DNA of 64,000 bases from Croceimicrobium sp965279135. Lineage in GTDB: Bacteria; Bacteroidota; Bacteroidia; Flavobacteriales; Schleiferiaceae. Both the position numbers and the translations under genes were made by a program. The notes beneath the pieces are model-generated. The model was not told the DNA's origin. It ran no database searches and saw only the letters and a list, made by a program, of their open reading frames with translations. Position 1 is the stretch's first letter; the number at the start of each line of letters is the position of its first letter. Positions 50,538 to 61,144 of this stretch are shown piece after piece. The DNA lies in the NCBI GenBank assembly GCA_965279135.1, contig OZ257133.1, positions 558,001 through 622,000 of the forward strand. The letters are read 5' to 3'.

Positions 50538-51247
50538 TAGCTAGTACGCTACGCTGCTAGTAGAAGGTAGAAAGTACTTAATACTCTTAAATCCATTGCT
50601 TACGGTTCTGGTTAATGATTATTGTCTGTTACCTGACTATGCTCTATGCTCTATGCTCTAAGGTCTAAAGTCTAAAGTCTCACAATCTCATATCTAATTA
50701 GTACTTAGTACGCTTCGCTGTTAGTAGTTAGTACGCTTCGCTATTAGTAGTTAGTACGCTTCGCTATTAGTAGTTAGTACGCTTCACTATTAGTAGTTAG
50801 TAGCTAGTACTTGATACTCTTAAATCCACTGCTTCTAGCTCTGTTTAATGATTATTGCTCGCTACCCTACTATGCTCTAAGGTCTAAGGTCTAGGGTCTC
50901 ACAATCTAATATCTAATTAGTAGCTAGTACGCTTCGCTATTAGTAGTTGGTAGTTAGTACTTGATACTCTTAAATCCAATGCTTTCGGCTCCGGTTAATG
51001 GTTGTTTTCTGTTACCTGACTATGCTCTATGCTCTAAAGTCTAAAGTCTCACAATCTCATATCAAATCAGTAGTTGGTGCGCTTCGCTATTAGTAGTTAG
51101 TAGCTAGTACTTGATACTCTTAAATCCATTGCTTTCGGCTCTGGTTAATGGTTGTTTTCTGTTACCTGACTATGCTCTATGCTCTAAAGTCTAAAGTCTC
51201 ACAATCTCATATCTAATTCCTACCTATCTCATCCCCCAAAAAAACAA
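50538..51247. repeat. Array of four ~150-bp noncoding repeats
   Basis: Four copies, anchored on ATACTCTTAAATCCA at 50581, 50814, 50964 and 51114. Two intervals are exactly 150 bases; the first is 233 because a nested 23-base repeat has expanded. Each unit runs: CTTAAATCCA, GGTTAATG, TGTTACCTGACTATGCTC, a run of 7-base steps (TATGCTC, TAAAGTC), CACAATCTCATATC, then GTAGCTAGTACGCTTCGCTATTAG. There is no open reading frame of note. It fills the whole gap between the helicase gene and the terminator of the T9SS protein gene. Confidence 0.92.
50707..50798. repeat. 23-base tandem repeat, four units
   Basis: AGTACGCTTCGCTATTAGTAGTT repeats four times head to tail (50707, 50730, 50753, 50776) with single changes in the first and last units. 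Units abut with no unique spacers, so it is not a CRISPR array. It is an expansion within the larger 150-bp repeat. Confidence 0.93.
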
Positions 51248-51279
51248 AACCCCAACCTTGTAAATCCAAGGTTGGGGTT
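51248..51279 (-). terminator. Terminator of the giant Fn3/T9SS gene
   Basis: AACCCCAACCTTG and CAAGGTTGGGGTT form a perfect 13-bp stem with a 6-base loop. On the minus strand it is followed by TTGTTTTTTT. It lies 22 bases after the stop of the 51301-58134 gene. Confidence 0.95.
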
Positions 51280-51300
51280 CTTATTAAGGTATCCTTAATC

Positions 51301-54300
51301 TTACTTCACGCTCAGTCGTCGACGAGCACTAAGATCTCCGGATTGAATTTCAATCATATACATTCCTGATGCAAGATCACTTACATCCATAGTATGGTTG
51401 AATGAACCTCCCGCAGCACGTTCGTTAACAACACGTACTTCACGGCCTTGAGCGTCGATCAGGCGGATTACCGCGTCTGCGCTGCTCACAGCATCGAAGT
51501 TTACGTTAACTGTATAACTTGCTGGGTTCGGATAGATATTCAAGCTGTTCGCTAATGGATTTTCATCCAATCCGATGTTCACGAAGATGTTATAAGTCAT
51601 GGTATCGCTACCACATGCATTAGTAACAATCAAGGTGATTGTATAGCTACCGTTTCCAAGGTAGATCATGGTATCAGCCGGATTAGATGATACGGTTCCA
51701 TTACCAAAGTCCCACTGATAGCTGCTGGCATCGGTAGAGCCACTAGCGTCTACATATACTTCATAGCTGCTTCCTACAACTGCACTATCAATAGTGAAGC
51801 TTGCTACCGGTAGTGGTCCACTCGCAGTAGAAGTATTCAAGCTATTGAAAGAAGAGGTATCACTACCACAAGTATCCGCTACGTATACATCATATGCAGT
51901 ACCTGGGGTTAATCCTGAGATTAGGTATGGAGCAGAAACAATACCCGTCATAGTACCTGATCCAGGAGTAAATCCTGCAGGACCGTACTCGATGATAGAG
52001 CTACCGGTGTTGCTATTCCAATCTACCTCTATGGCATCACAACTAACATTGTTGGTAGCCCAGATTGAATCTGGCATTGCACATGGAGCAGGAGCTCCTG
52101 CACAGTTAGTAGTAAATGAAACCAGAGTATCGCCTTGAGCAGTTGTAAACGAAGGCAAGTAGCTTGCCGCGCTGCTTCCAGATGGGTGGAATACGTTCAT
52201 TCCAATTTCCGCTGGCCAACCACCTGCAGTAGTTAATACTGAAGTTGTAGGGATATTGTTACATAATAGGATGGAGTCGGTAAATAAGCTACCTCCAAGG
52301 AAGTTGCTACCCATCTTACCTACTTCGATACCATTTTGATAGATAGTGATCTCAGCACCATTCCAACCATCACCGAAGCTATCAGTTAGGTCGAAGAAGT
52401 ACCAACACTTATCACTTGGTAAACATACATCAGTGCTAGCCACCAATGGACCAGCCCATGCTGAGGTATCACCAGGACCACAAATCTCACGAACGTATAC
52501 ATCGTAAGCAGTAGCGGCAGTTAAGCTGGTAATGCTAACAGGGTTGGTGGTGGTAGTCATGATTGCACCACTACCTTGGGTGAATCCGGTTACCCCGTAT
52601 TCAATCTGCCAGGTAGTACCTGAACCATTAGAGGTCCAACCAACTGTAATGTCGTTCAAGTTTCTCACGGTTTGAACTAATGCAGTAGGAGCAGGACAGC
52701 TTGCGCCATTCTGTACCGCGAAGTCATCAATTGAGATATCACCTGTAAATGATGATCCACTAAATCCTTCGAAGATGAATGTGTAAACTCCTGGAGTCAG
52801 ATTGTTAATTGGAACATTACGCTGCAAGAAAGGATCGGACTGAATTGGTTGCTGTTGACCTACCAAGCTATCGATGATAGTTCTGGTACCAGCAGTATCC
52901 TCAGCGTATACGATCAACCTGTTAATTGCAACTCCATGCATGTGATACCAGTACTCAATTTCCGGATTGGAAAGTGGCGTAATATCAATTGGAGGAGAAA
53001 TTAACTCACGTGAAGTGTTGAAGTTGAACGAAGTCTCGATGTACATATAAGTACCACCTGAAACAGTTGGGAAAGTAGCATCGAAGAATGGTCCGGTACC
53101 GAAACTGTTTTCGTTAACACCGGCGGCATCTTCTGCTTCCCAGTTGATACTTCCAACCGCAGCATTTGTAGTCCAACAGTTCTCCCATCCTGCTGGAGAG
53201 CCAGTGGCAATACCTAAGCTAATACCTTCAAAGTTGGTAAAGTATGGAGCAGGGTTACTAGTTGCACAAAGAGTAGTGAAACAGAATGGTCCTCTCCAGA
53301 AACTGGTATCACCAGGAGCACAAATTTCACGTACCCATACACAGTATCCTGTTCCAGAGGTAAGTCCTGTTAATGGAACCTGATTAGTTGAGCTTGCGAG
53401 ACGAGTGTTACCTGGATCTCCTAAAGCATTGATACCAAACTCATACTGGAAGTTAGTTCCACCATTTACACTAGCCCAACTTACATTGGCACCAGTTGTA
53501 GTGATACCAGTAACATCCAAGCTGTCTGGTCTTATACAAGTAGGAATCTGTTCATAGTATATGTCATCTATGAAAATGGTTTGGAAAGTACCATTCAGAC
53601 CGTGAGCAAATGCAAAGTACTTGTCAGTACCATTGTATCCACTAGCTGCGTCAAAATTCACAATGTATTCTGGCATTGGACCAGTTTGCATTGTAATGGT
53701 ATCAATTGCATTGAAGGTACCAGTGTCTAATGGATTAGACATGGATCCTACGATAAGGTCTCTAACACCGAAAGCAGAGTTTGTACGAGCATAAAAACGA
53801 ACACGCTTATCAGATGCATTTAAGTCAGTCGTTCTTGGAGATACCAGAATCAGGTCGTTATTGGTGATTCCGGAATTGTCCATTTCAACCACATTTGGAT
53901 TGGTATGTGGTTGGTTGAACGTACTTCCTTGAATGGTAATTCCTGAGAAGGTACTAGGTGTTAAACTTGGGTCTTCGTATTTGTTGAAACACCCTAGATC
54001 TAAACCTGTTGGTAGAGCATCCCAGTTTTCATAAGAAGGTGCAGAAATGCTTAAACACTCGGTTTTGAAACAGGTAGGTCCAATCCAGATACTGGTATCA
54101 CCAGGAGCACAGATTTCACGTACCCAGTAGCAGTAATTTGTTCCTGCCATAAGACCGCTAATGGTCGCAGTATCATTATTAGCAATTACCTGGCTGTGAG
54201 TGCTTGCACCCAGAGAACCGGTACCATATTCAATTTGGAAGGTACCTGTACTTCCACTAAATGGAGTCCAACTTACCTGAGCATTCATACTGTCTACTTG

Positions 54301-57300
54301 AAGTACAGTAGGACTGCTAACTTCAGGACAGGTAGGAATTTGCTCGTAAATCACGTCATCTAAATAAAGAGTCCTAAAGATGCCGTTGTTACCATGTGCA
54401 AAGGCAAAGAACTGATCAGTTCCGTTATATCCATTTGCAGTAGTAATGTCCACTACATAGCGAGTATAATTGGTCGGATCTAGAACAATAGTATCTAATA
54501 CATTGAATGTATTTGCATCAGTTCCATCGCTCATGGTACCCACTACTAAGGTGGTTGGAGGAACAGCCGCAAAACTTTGTCTTGCAAATACCACAACTCG
54601 TTTATCACCAGCCGTCATATCGGTAGTTGGCGGTGAAACCAGCATAAGTGGTACCGTGTTCAAATTCGAGTTATCCATCTCCACATAGTTAGGCGCAGTA
54701 TTGGCCCCTACAAATGGACTGTTCTGAATGGTTACCCCAGCAAAGGTGCTAGTTGCGATACTGGCATCTTCTATACTACCGAAACAACCCAAGTCATTAC
54801 CGGTAAATAAGGCATCCCAGTTTTCTGTATAAGGAGCACTAATTGGGCTACATGGAGTACAGAATTGGAATGGAGCACTCCAGGAAGAAGTATCACCAGG
54901 TTGACAAACTGTACGTACCAGGAACTCGTAACAAGTGAATGGGGATAAGGTATCTACAACAACACCTGAGGTAGTGCTAAACGCTTTAACACCAGCCGTA
55001 GTAGTTGTTCCCTGGAAGAATCCAGAAGGACCAAACCAGTACTGGAAGTTATTAGCGGTAGTCGCACCAGCCCAATTTAAGGTCGCAGTAGTGTCAAATA
55101 CACCACTTACACTTAAACCACCGGGTAGAGGACAGGCTACTGCCTCAAGACGGATGTCATCTAAAGTATATCCATCACAACAAGTAGTAGAGAAGGAAAT
55201 TGACTGACCTTCTTCAACCCATCTTAGCTGAGTATTAGGACCTACAGTCTGACCAACATTAGCCAATGGAGCAACAATGTCTAAGCCGATAACAGAGTCA
55301 TAGGCTCCGGCGGTTCCTCCTAAGCTAACAAGCTCAACCCATGGATCACTAACGCTACCACGTCCAAATACTTTATTGCCTGGACGAGCAGTGTTGGTAT
55401 GACGCATATAATAGAAGCTTAACTCAATACCATTTGCGGTAGTGTAGTTGCTAAGATCAATGGTCATTGTGAAATCATTAGCTGCCAGGTTAGAAGCAAA
55501 GGTCGAACGACCAATTGTCATTGCCTGTAGACCATTTCGGTAATACGCAGTTCCCGCCTGAAGATCAAATTCTCCATTCGAGCCTTGCTCCATTGTCCAA
55601 GAATAGGATGGATTACAAAGTTGATCGGGAGAAGTAAAGGTTGGACCTTGAATGTAAGATTCAAATCCCTCTACTAATGGCAATACGGCAGGAGCAGTTA
55701 GAGCACATGCTGTAGATCCGGTTAGGAAAACAGGGAGACTAGCTACACCACCGGCACAAGAATCTACCAGGTAGAAGTCGTAAGCTGTTTGAGCATTAAG
55801 ACCTGTAATAGTAATGCTTGAATCTGTGGTAGAAACTACGGTACCTGTACCAGTAGCGAAACCAGCAGTTCCGTATTCAATGCTGAAATTCAAACCAGCA
55901 CCTGGATCCCAGGTAAGACCGATTGAATCAGAAGTAGCAAAAGCAATCTGGAAATTGCTTGAGCGAGCACAAAGCTCCTCTTGGATTAATACATTATCAA
56001 TTAACCACCACCAGGCCCAAGAGCCATTGTCTTTATAAACGAAACGAACCTGTAATGAATCGTTCGCATAAGAGGTGATATCAATCTTTTGATGGTTCGG
56101 ATTTCCGAAGGCACCGATCGTTGCGCTGGAATTCTGTAGGTTAACCCAGTTGTTTCCATCCCAAACATCAACGATAGCATTAGAACCTAATACCTGGTGG
56201 AACTGGTCGAACTCTAAATATAGGGTTCCGGTAATGTTTCCTGCATCGATGTAGGGACTTAATAAGGTCTCATCCATCGTAACTGCACCAGATCCTGCAT
56301 TATCACTATCTGCTTCTGCCCATCCTATCGAGCCATCAAGACCGAGTGGATTCGAGGTTGTTGTTGCTGATGTAACATGTACCCAGGTATCAGTGGTATT
56401 ACCACCATCCTGAGCAATGAAACAACCTAATCCAATATCAAAATTCTCAGAATATGGAAGGGTTTGAGTCAGACACAGAGTACATACTGTAAATGGACCT
56501 GACCAAACTGAAGTACCATTACCAGAACCTGTACAGTCGGTACGTAGGTAAACATCATAGCATGAAGCTGAGTTTAAACCAGTAATAACACCTGTTCCGG
56601 AAGTAATGGAACCGGTTGTACCTGTACCTTGAAGATATCCTACCGGACCAAATTCAAACTGTACAGGATTACCTTGACTTGAATAAGTAAAAGTCGCGTT
56701 AGTAATACCTACACTTGATAGAGTGATATTGGTTAACTGTGGACAAGCTGGAATGGCTTCGTAAACAAAATCATCAATGTATACATCGCTAAAAGTGTTT
56801 TCCATACCATGCCCAAATACAACGTACTTATCAGTGCCGTTATATCCGCTACTTGCATTTAATGGTAGAATAACCAACTGCCAGGTGGCCGATAGATTGG
56901 TAATAGTATCGATCCAGGTAATTGGTGCTCCAGGAGCTTGAGAGCTAGTAGTACCAATTAGTAAAGTATTAGAAGGAGATTGGGATGCTACCTGGAATTT
57001 GATTTGACGCGCATTAGACGTCATATCACTGAACTCAGGACTAATCGCAACAACTGTATCGGTAGAAGATCCGGTAAAGCTGTAGAGCTCTACCACATTA
57101 GTTCCACTAAAAGGCTGAGGATTGTTAAAGGTAGGCAGTGTTTCAACCCTTGCATAAGCACTTATGCTGAAATTGTTGTACTCAGCCCAACATTGAGCTG
57201 GTGCACCGTCAGCATCACTTTCAAAATCACGAGTGTAATTTGTATTGAAAGGGATACAGTTGGTTTGGAAAGTAACTGAACATAAAGTTCCACTTACTCC

Positions 57301-58134
57301 GTTAGCACCGCAATCTGACTCAACGTATGCTTCATAAGTTGTAGCAGGAGCTAATCCAGTTAATGTAACAGTATTCGTGCTAAAAAGCTGTGGGGTTGCA
57401 GAAGAAGGACTAAAGCCTGGAGCACCAACGTAAACTCTATATCCGCTGGTCGCTGCACCTACCATATCAAAGGTAAGATCAGCTGTACTTGTTGTACTGC
57501 TAATCCAGCTTAGATTTAATGGAATTGGGCAATTTAGTTGTTCGTCAATTTCGATCTCATCAATCGAAATATCACCGGTAAAAGAAGAACCACGTGTTCC
57601 TACGAACTTAATTCTAATAGTATTTCCGGTAAAGCTTCCGAGACTGAAGTAAGCGGGTAACCAACAGTCAGTTTCTGCAGTGTGTTGCTGACCTTGGATT
57701 GAGTCAACAAAAATCCAACCAGCACCGGTATCGGCGAAAACTTCAAGAGCCCCGATAGTTGCACCGAACATATGGTACTTGAAACGCAACTCCGGACTAG
57801 TAAGACCTGCTAAATCGATTTCTGGCAGAATTAATCCGGCGGTATCGCCAGTAGTTCCGCCTGAAGTTTCGAGGTAAGCATAGATACCTGAACCAGAAGC
57901 GTCATTTAAAGGACCGGTTCCGGTAGAATTTGCTGCTCCACTAGCTTCATATTCCCAACGGGGAAAGGAAGAACTAGTACTAACATAGCAGTTACCAAAG
58001 GTAGCCTGGTAACCTGCTGTTTCGGAATCGAAATTCTCCGAATAGGGCGTTGTGAGCGGGCTAGCAGGCGGACACTGAGCAAATGTCAGTTGTGCCAAAC
58101 TCGCCACAAACAAGGTTAATAGTAATCTTTTCAT
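51301..58134 (-). CDS. Giant secreted protein with MAM-like/Fn3 modules, PKD and T9SS sorting domain
   Basis: A 2277-residue exported protein with a signal peptide (MKRLLLTLFVASLAQLTFA). Seven MAM-like or choice-of-anchor-J modules start near residues 25, 295, 563, 820, 1100, 1361 and 1627 (marked by (S/T)-x-x-Y-x-E-N-(F/W)-(D/E)), most followed by a fibronectin type III domain with a Y-(D/E)-x-Y-(V/L) strand and often C-x-P-G-D-T-S-x-W. A DSFGDGWNGAEITIY segment (~1900), a further Fn3, a PKD domain (~2107-2190) and a T9SS type A tail (NIYPNPASYTVNVNF to the end, from ~2196) close it. It should be carried over the outer membrane and anchored or released; adhesion is likely but unproven. Neighbouring modules are near-copies at DNA level. 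Confidence 0.92.
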   Translation of the reverse strand: MKRLLLTLFVASLAQLTFAQCPPASPLTTPYSENFDSETAGYQATFGNCYVSTSSSFPRWEYEASGAANSTGTGPLNDASGSGIYAYLETSGGTTGDTAGLILPEIDLAGLTSPELRFKYHMFGATIGALEVFADTGAGWIFVDSIQGQQHTAETDCWLPAYFSLGSFTGNTIRIKFVGTRGSSFTGDISIDEIEIDEQLNCPIPLNLSWISSTTSTADLTFDMVGAATSGYRVYVGAPGFSPSSATPQLFSTNTVTLTGLAPATTYEAYVESDCGANGVSGTLCSVTFQTNCIPFNTNYTRDFESDADGAPAQCWAEYNNFSISAYARVETLPTFNNPQPFSGTNVVELYSFTGSSTDTVVAISPEFSDMTSNARQIKFQVASQSPSNTLLIGTTSSQAPGAPITWIDTITNLSATWQLVILPLNASSGYNGTDKYVVFGHGMENTFSDVYIDDFVYEAIPACPQLTNITLSSVGITNATFTYSSQGNPVQFEFGPVGYLQGTGTTGSITSGTGVITGLNSASCYDVYLRTDCTGSGNGTSVWSGPFTVCTLCLTQTLPYSENFDIGLGCFIAQDGGNTTDTWVHVTSATTTSNPLGLDGSIGWAEADSDNAGSGAVTMDETLLSPYIDAGNITGTLYLEFDQFHQVLGSNAIVDVWDGNNWVNLQNSSATIGAFGNPNHQKIDITSYANDSLQVRFVYKDNGSWAWWWLIDNVLIQEELCARSSNFQIAFATSDSIGLTWDPGAGLNFSIEYGTAGFATGTGTVVSTTDSSITITGLNAQTAYDFYLVDSCAGGVASLPVFLTGSTACALTAPAVLPLVEGFESYIQGPTFTSPDQLCNPSYSWTMEQGSNGEFDLQAGTAYYRNGLQAMTIGRSTFASNLAANDFTMTIDLSNYTTANGIELSFYYMRHTNTARPGNKVFGRGSVSDPWVELVSLGGTAGAYDSVIGLDIVAPLANVGQTVGPNTQLRWVEEGQSISFSTTCCDGYTLDDIRLEAVACPLPGGLSVSGVFDTTATLNWAGATTANNFQYWFGPSGFFQGTTTTAGVKAFSTTSGVVVDTLSPFTCYEFLVRTVCQPGDTSSWSAPFQFCTPCSPISAPYTENWDALFTGNDLGCFGSIEDASIATSTFAGVTIQNSPFVGANTAPNYVEMDNSNLNTVPLMLVSPPTTDMTAGDKRVVVFARQSFAAVPPTTLVVGTMSDGTDANTFNVLDTIVLDPTNYTRYVVDITTANGYNGTDQFFAFAHGNNGIFRTLYLDDVIYEQIPTCPEVSSPTVLQVDSMNAQVSWTPFSGSTGTFQIEYGTGSLGASTHSQVIANNDTATISGLMAGTNYCYWVREICAPGDTSIWIGPTCFKTECLSISAPSYENWDALPTGLDLGCFNKYEDPSLTPSTFSGITIQGSTFNQPHTNPNVVEMDNSGITNNDLILVSPRTTDLNASDKRVRFYARTNSAFGVRDLIVGSMSNPLDTGTFNAIDTITMQTGPMPEYIVNFDAASGYNGTDKYFAFAHGLNGTFQTIFIDDIYYEQIPTCIRPDSLDVTGITTTGANVSWASVNGGTNFQYEFGINALGDPGNTRLASSTNQVPLTGLTSGTGYCVWVREICAPGDTSFWRGPFCFTTLCATSNPAPYFTNFEGISLGIATGSPAGWENCWTTNAAVGSINWEAEDAAGVNENSFGTGPFFDATFPTVSGGTYMYIETSFNFNTSRELISPPIDITPLSNPEIEYWYHMHGVAINRLIVYAEDTAGTRTIIDSLVGQQQPIQSDPFLQRNVPINNLTPGVYTFIFEGFSGSSFTGDISIDDFAVQNGASCPAPTALVQTVRNLNDITVGWTSNGSGTTWQIEYGVTGFTQGSGAIMTTTTNPVSITSLTAATAYDVYVREICGPGDTSAWAGPLVASTDVCLPSDKCWYFFDLTDSFGDGWNGAEITIYQNGIEVGKMGSNFLGGSLFTDSILLCNNIPTTSVLTTAGGWPAEIGMNVFHPSGSSAASYLPSFTTAQGDTLVSFTTNCAGAPAPCAMPDSIWATNNVSCDAIEVDWNSNTGSSIIEYGPAGFTPGSGTMTGIVSAPYLISGLTPGTAYDVYVADTCGSDTSSFNSLNTSTASGPLPVASFTIDSAVVGSSYEVYVDASGSTDASSYQWDFGNGTVSSNPADTMIYLGNGSYTITLIVTNACGSDTMTYNIFVNIGLDENPLANSLNIYPNPASYTVNVNFDAVSSADAVIRLIDAQGREVRVVNERAAGGSFNHTMDVSDLASGMYMIEIQSGDLSARRRLSVK

Positions 58135-58247
58135 ATAGATGAGTATAAAATTGGTCTACAATAGTAAGTTTTTCTTAACAGAAATAACAGCCTTGGAATC
58201 CAAAAAATGAATCCCAGGTTAAATAAATGTTAGCCTTAAGAATGCTA

Positions 58248-61010
58248 CTATTTGCGGATCAAAACTCTGAAATTGAGCTTAGAATTGGCATTTTGAAGAA
58301 TGCCAATATAAAGACCGGAAGGAATGTTTGCCGGTAAATTAATCTGGCCATCCGATTGAAGTTTTTCCTCCCAAATAATTTGTCCCTGAACATTGAATAT
58401 TTGCAAGTCCGGATATTGCATTAACACATCAAGAGGCAAATCAATACTAAAATTGCCCTGGTTGGGATTTGGATAGATGCTTACATTTTGATCTTCCACT
58501 TCCACCTCTGGAAGGGATACATCGTAGATTCTTCCATGAAACAGGCTAAGTCCACCACTTAGATTTCCTACAATTGCATCGATATAACCATCATTGTTGA
58601 GATCGGCAAAGTCCGCGTTTGATCTCTCCCCTATGTAAAGATCATTAGCAGGAACCTGAGGACTAGGGATCAAAGCTGGGATGATGTTAATCTGAACATC
58701 AGGTCGTTTACTAATGGTATTATTATAAGGCATGGTGCAACCATTTGCCGAAATAGTGTTGTGATTCGTGATATCTCCAATTGCATAACATGGGAAACCC
58801 TTGTCAGTCATGGCAACAACAACATCATTCGCTGGGAAATTCCCGCTAAAGCACACCTCTATAAGAAGGTTAGATTGTCCATCCCACAGAAAGGGATATT
58901 GCATCGGAATGCTATTCCAGCCATTACCGAACCCGTAGATGTAATCTTCCACCGGGTATGGAGTTGGAAAATTATCTTCAAAGCTGTTTAAACTTGTGGA
59001 GTTGGTATTTTTCATCTTGATAGTGAACCCATTGGACAATACCGATCCACCCTTATCAATAATATTAAAGCCTAAGCTTTCGATAAATCCATAACGGAAG
59101 CCTTTCGCTTTTAACTCAGAAGCTTCTATTATGAATTGATTTCTTCCGCTCCTTTTGCTGATTCCAAATGGGCTTTGATTGCTGTTAACACTTTGCTCTG
59201 ATGCATTACCAATCGTGTCGGCTATGTTTCCAGGAAGGCTTGAGATTGTATCAAGTTCATCAAACTGAATCACTCCATTGGCAGTGGAACCAACAAAAAG
59301 TGCCACTCCGGTGCTGTCTCTATAAAATGTTGGTACTGCGTTACCGGATAGACCAAGCTCAGATACATTTACTGCACCAAAGAATTGTGATTTTAAAGAG
59401 TAATTAGGACTAGTGGCAGAGCTATTCTCAAACCAATAAATGCGTCCCCTTTCATTACCCACAAAAAGGTCAAGATCACCATCTTCATCCAAATCAAAAA
59501 GATATGGGGCAGCATCTGCACCAACATCGGTGTTTGTGATAATGGGTGTGTTTAAGGTATAGTTAGGATTCGTACTGCTTCCAATATTTTCTAGGTAATG
59601 GAAATAGCCACTCACCGCACCGACAATAATATCAAGGTCACCATCATTATCTAAATCGCCAAAGGCCGGTACAATTTCAGTACCCAGATTGTACTGGAGA
59701 ATGTCGGCAAAATTGGTATCTAACAATGTGAACTCTGCTTTCTGGGCAGTACCGGTGTTCTCGTAGTAATAAAGCTGTGAAGATGAAATCCCTGGCTGTT
59801 GAAAGCGATTCGCGATACTCAAAACCAGGTCTGTTAAACCATCACCATTTAAGTCAGCAAATCGTGGAATGGAAGCAGCCCCGGGGTCGATCATTTTACC
59901 TTGAAGGTAATTGTCCCGATTAAAAACAAAGTTGGGTTGTCCATTGGTGCCTACATTCTTATAATGCCATATACCTCGGTGGTTTGATGACATATCCGGA
60001 CTGCCACTACTGGCTGAGCTAAAGCTGCTTAGCACTAAGTCATCATTACCATCCAAATCTGTATCCACTCGGTATGGAGCAGGGAAAACAAAAAGATCTA
60101 CTGGCTTTGCTTGAGGGTATAGGGTGTCCTGACTAATCATTACAGAGGAGTCCAAAGTACCCCCATTTATAAGTCGGGACAGATTATTGTAGGAGACATT
60201 CGTGAGTAAAAGGTCTGATATTGCATCGTTATTCATGTCCCATGTGAGCATGGCGCTGCCTGCATGAAGGACCTTTCCATTTTTACGCTTATTCCCGGTC
60301 ATACACTTCTGTAACTCAACCGAACGATAAAGGCCGCCTTCCTCAAAAAGCCCCCAGCAGTTTCCGGTAAGCTCGAAGACTAATCCACAATTATCACTTG
60401 AAGTGTTTTCATGGAACTCCACATTTACGCCGCCGTTTCCGAAAGTGAGGATATCAAGATCGCCATCGCCATCTACATCATTTATATCTGGTAAATCCGA
60501 TCTTGGGATGTAAAGTTTAGAAATGCCAGAAGCACCATATCTGGTGTCTATATGATTCCCATTATTAGCAGGGGTGAAGCTTATTTGTCCTCCTGAGCTG
60601 GTATTCTCATACACTAAAAGAAAGAGGCCGTCCGAATAGAAGAGATCATCCTTTCCATCGCAGTTGAAGTCGCGCATTAATATGAAAGCACCTTCTCCTC
60701 TCGGAATAGGGAATTTATCGATGTATTCTGGATGGTAACGGAGTACCGTGTCTCCATTTATAATTTCCTGAACTAATGGAATTAGTCTTTTGCCACTGCG
60801 GTCGAAAACCAAAAGATCGTCCAGACCATCAAAGTTTAGATCGAAATTGTTAAAAACGGGATAATTTAATCCACCTGCCCAAGGATTAATAAGTGTATCA
60901 CTTCCATGATAAACTTTGGTGTTAATCTGTTGATCAAAGGCAAAGCGCAGCTGAGCCTGAAGGTTTTGACTCAAGAGAAACGCAACTATTCCGAGTGCTA
61001 TCTTTCGCAT
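58248..61010 (-). CDS. Secreted FG-GAP/VCBS-repeat protein with T9SS sorting domain
   Basis: A 920-residue exported protein with a signal peptide (MRKIALGIVAFLLSQNLQA). At least nine calcium-loop motifs of FG-GAP/VCBS type (for example NDVDGDGDLDILTFGNG, GDLDNDGDLDIIVGAVSG, FDLDEDGDLDLFVGNERG and ADLNNDGYIDAIVGNLSG) point to an integrin-like beta-propeller. The end (SIYPNPNQGNFSIDLP through FRVLIRK) is a T9SS type A sorting domain. It lies 113 bases upstream of the giant Fn3 gene on the same strand; both are likely surface or extracellular proteins. Binding partner unknown. Confidence 0.92.
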   Translation of the reverse strand: MRKIALGIVAFLLSQNLQAQLRFAFDQQINTKVYHGSDTLINPWAGGLNYPVFNNFDLNFDGLDDLLVFDRSGKRLIPLVQEIINGDTVLRYHPEYIDKFPIPRGEGAFILMRDFNCDGKDDLFYSDGLFLLVYENTSSGGQISFTPANNGNHIDTRYGASGISKLYIPRSDLPDINDVDGDGDLDILTFGNGGVNVEFHENTSSDNCGLVFELTGNCWGLFEEGGLYRSVELQKCMTGNKRKNGKVLHAGSAMLTWDMNNDAISDLLLTNVSYNNLSRLINGGTLDSSVMISQDTLYPQAKPVDLFVFPAPYRVDTDLDGNDDLVLSSFSSASSGSPDMSSNHRGIWHYKNVGTNGQPNFVFNRDNYLQGKMIDPGAASIPRFADLNGDGLTDLVLSIANRFQQPGISSSQLYYYENTGTAQKAEFTLLDTNFADILQYNLGTEIVPAFGDLDNDGDLDIIVGAVSGYFHYLENIGSSTNPNYTLNTPIITNTDVGADAAPYLFDLDEDGDLDLFVGNERGRIYWFENSSATSPNYSLKSQFFGAVNVSELGLSGNAVPTFYRDSTGVALFVGSTANGVIQFDELDTISSLPGNIADTIGNASEQSVNSNQSPFGISKRSGRNQFIIEASELKAKGFRYGFIESLGFNIIDKGGSVLSNGFTIKMKNTNSTSLNSFEDNFPTPYPVEDYIYGFGNGWNSIPMQYPFLWDGQSNLLIEVCFSGNFPANDVVVAMTDKGFPCYAIGDITNHNTISANGCTMPYNNTISKRPDVQINIIPALIPSPQVPANDLYIGERSNADFADLNNDGYIDAIVGNLSGGLSLFHGRIYDVSLPEVEVEDQNVSIYPNPNQGNFSIDLPLDVLMQYPDLQIFNVQGQIIWEEKLQSDGQINLPANIPSGLYIGILQNANSKLNFRVLIRK

Positions 61011-61078
61011 CTAATTTGGACTTTTGGTAAAATTACGTATTAATCTGACCAAGGGCTTGGTGATATAGTTTACGCCCA

Positions 61079-61109
61079 TTGCTATTTATTCCGTGAAAAA
61101 CTATATTTG
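61079..61109 (+). promoter_or_regulatory. Promoter of secDF
   Basis: TTG at 61079-61081, a 20-base spacer, TATATTTG at 61102-61109. This matches the Bacteroidota consensus and lies 35 bases before the secDF start. Confidence 0.72.
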
Positions 61110-61144
61110 CCGCCTTTATTTGAACACCCATCTACCATTAAGTA

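Noticed and set aside
50707..50798. CRISPR-like tandem repeat
   Set aside because: The 23-base units abut with no unique spacers, and no cas gene is in the window.
51301..58134. DNA repeats in the giant gene as a mobile element
   Set aside because: All repeats keep the reading frame and match protein modules, so they are internal coding duplications.
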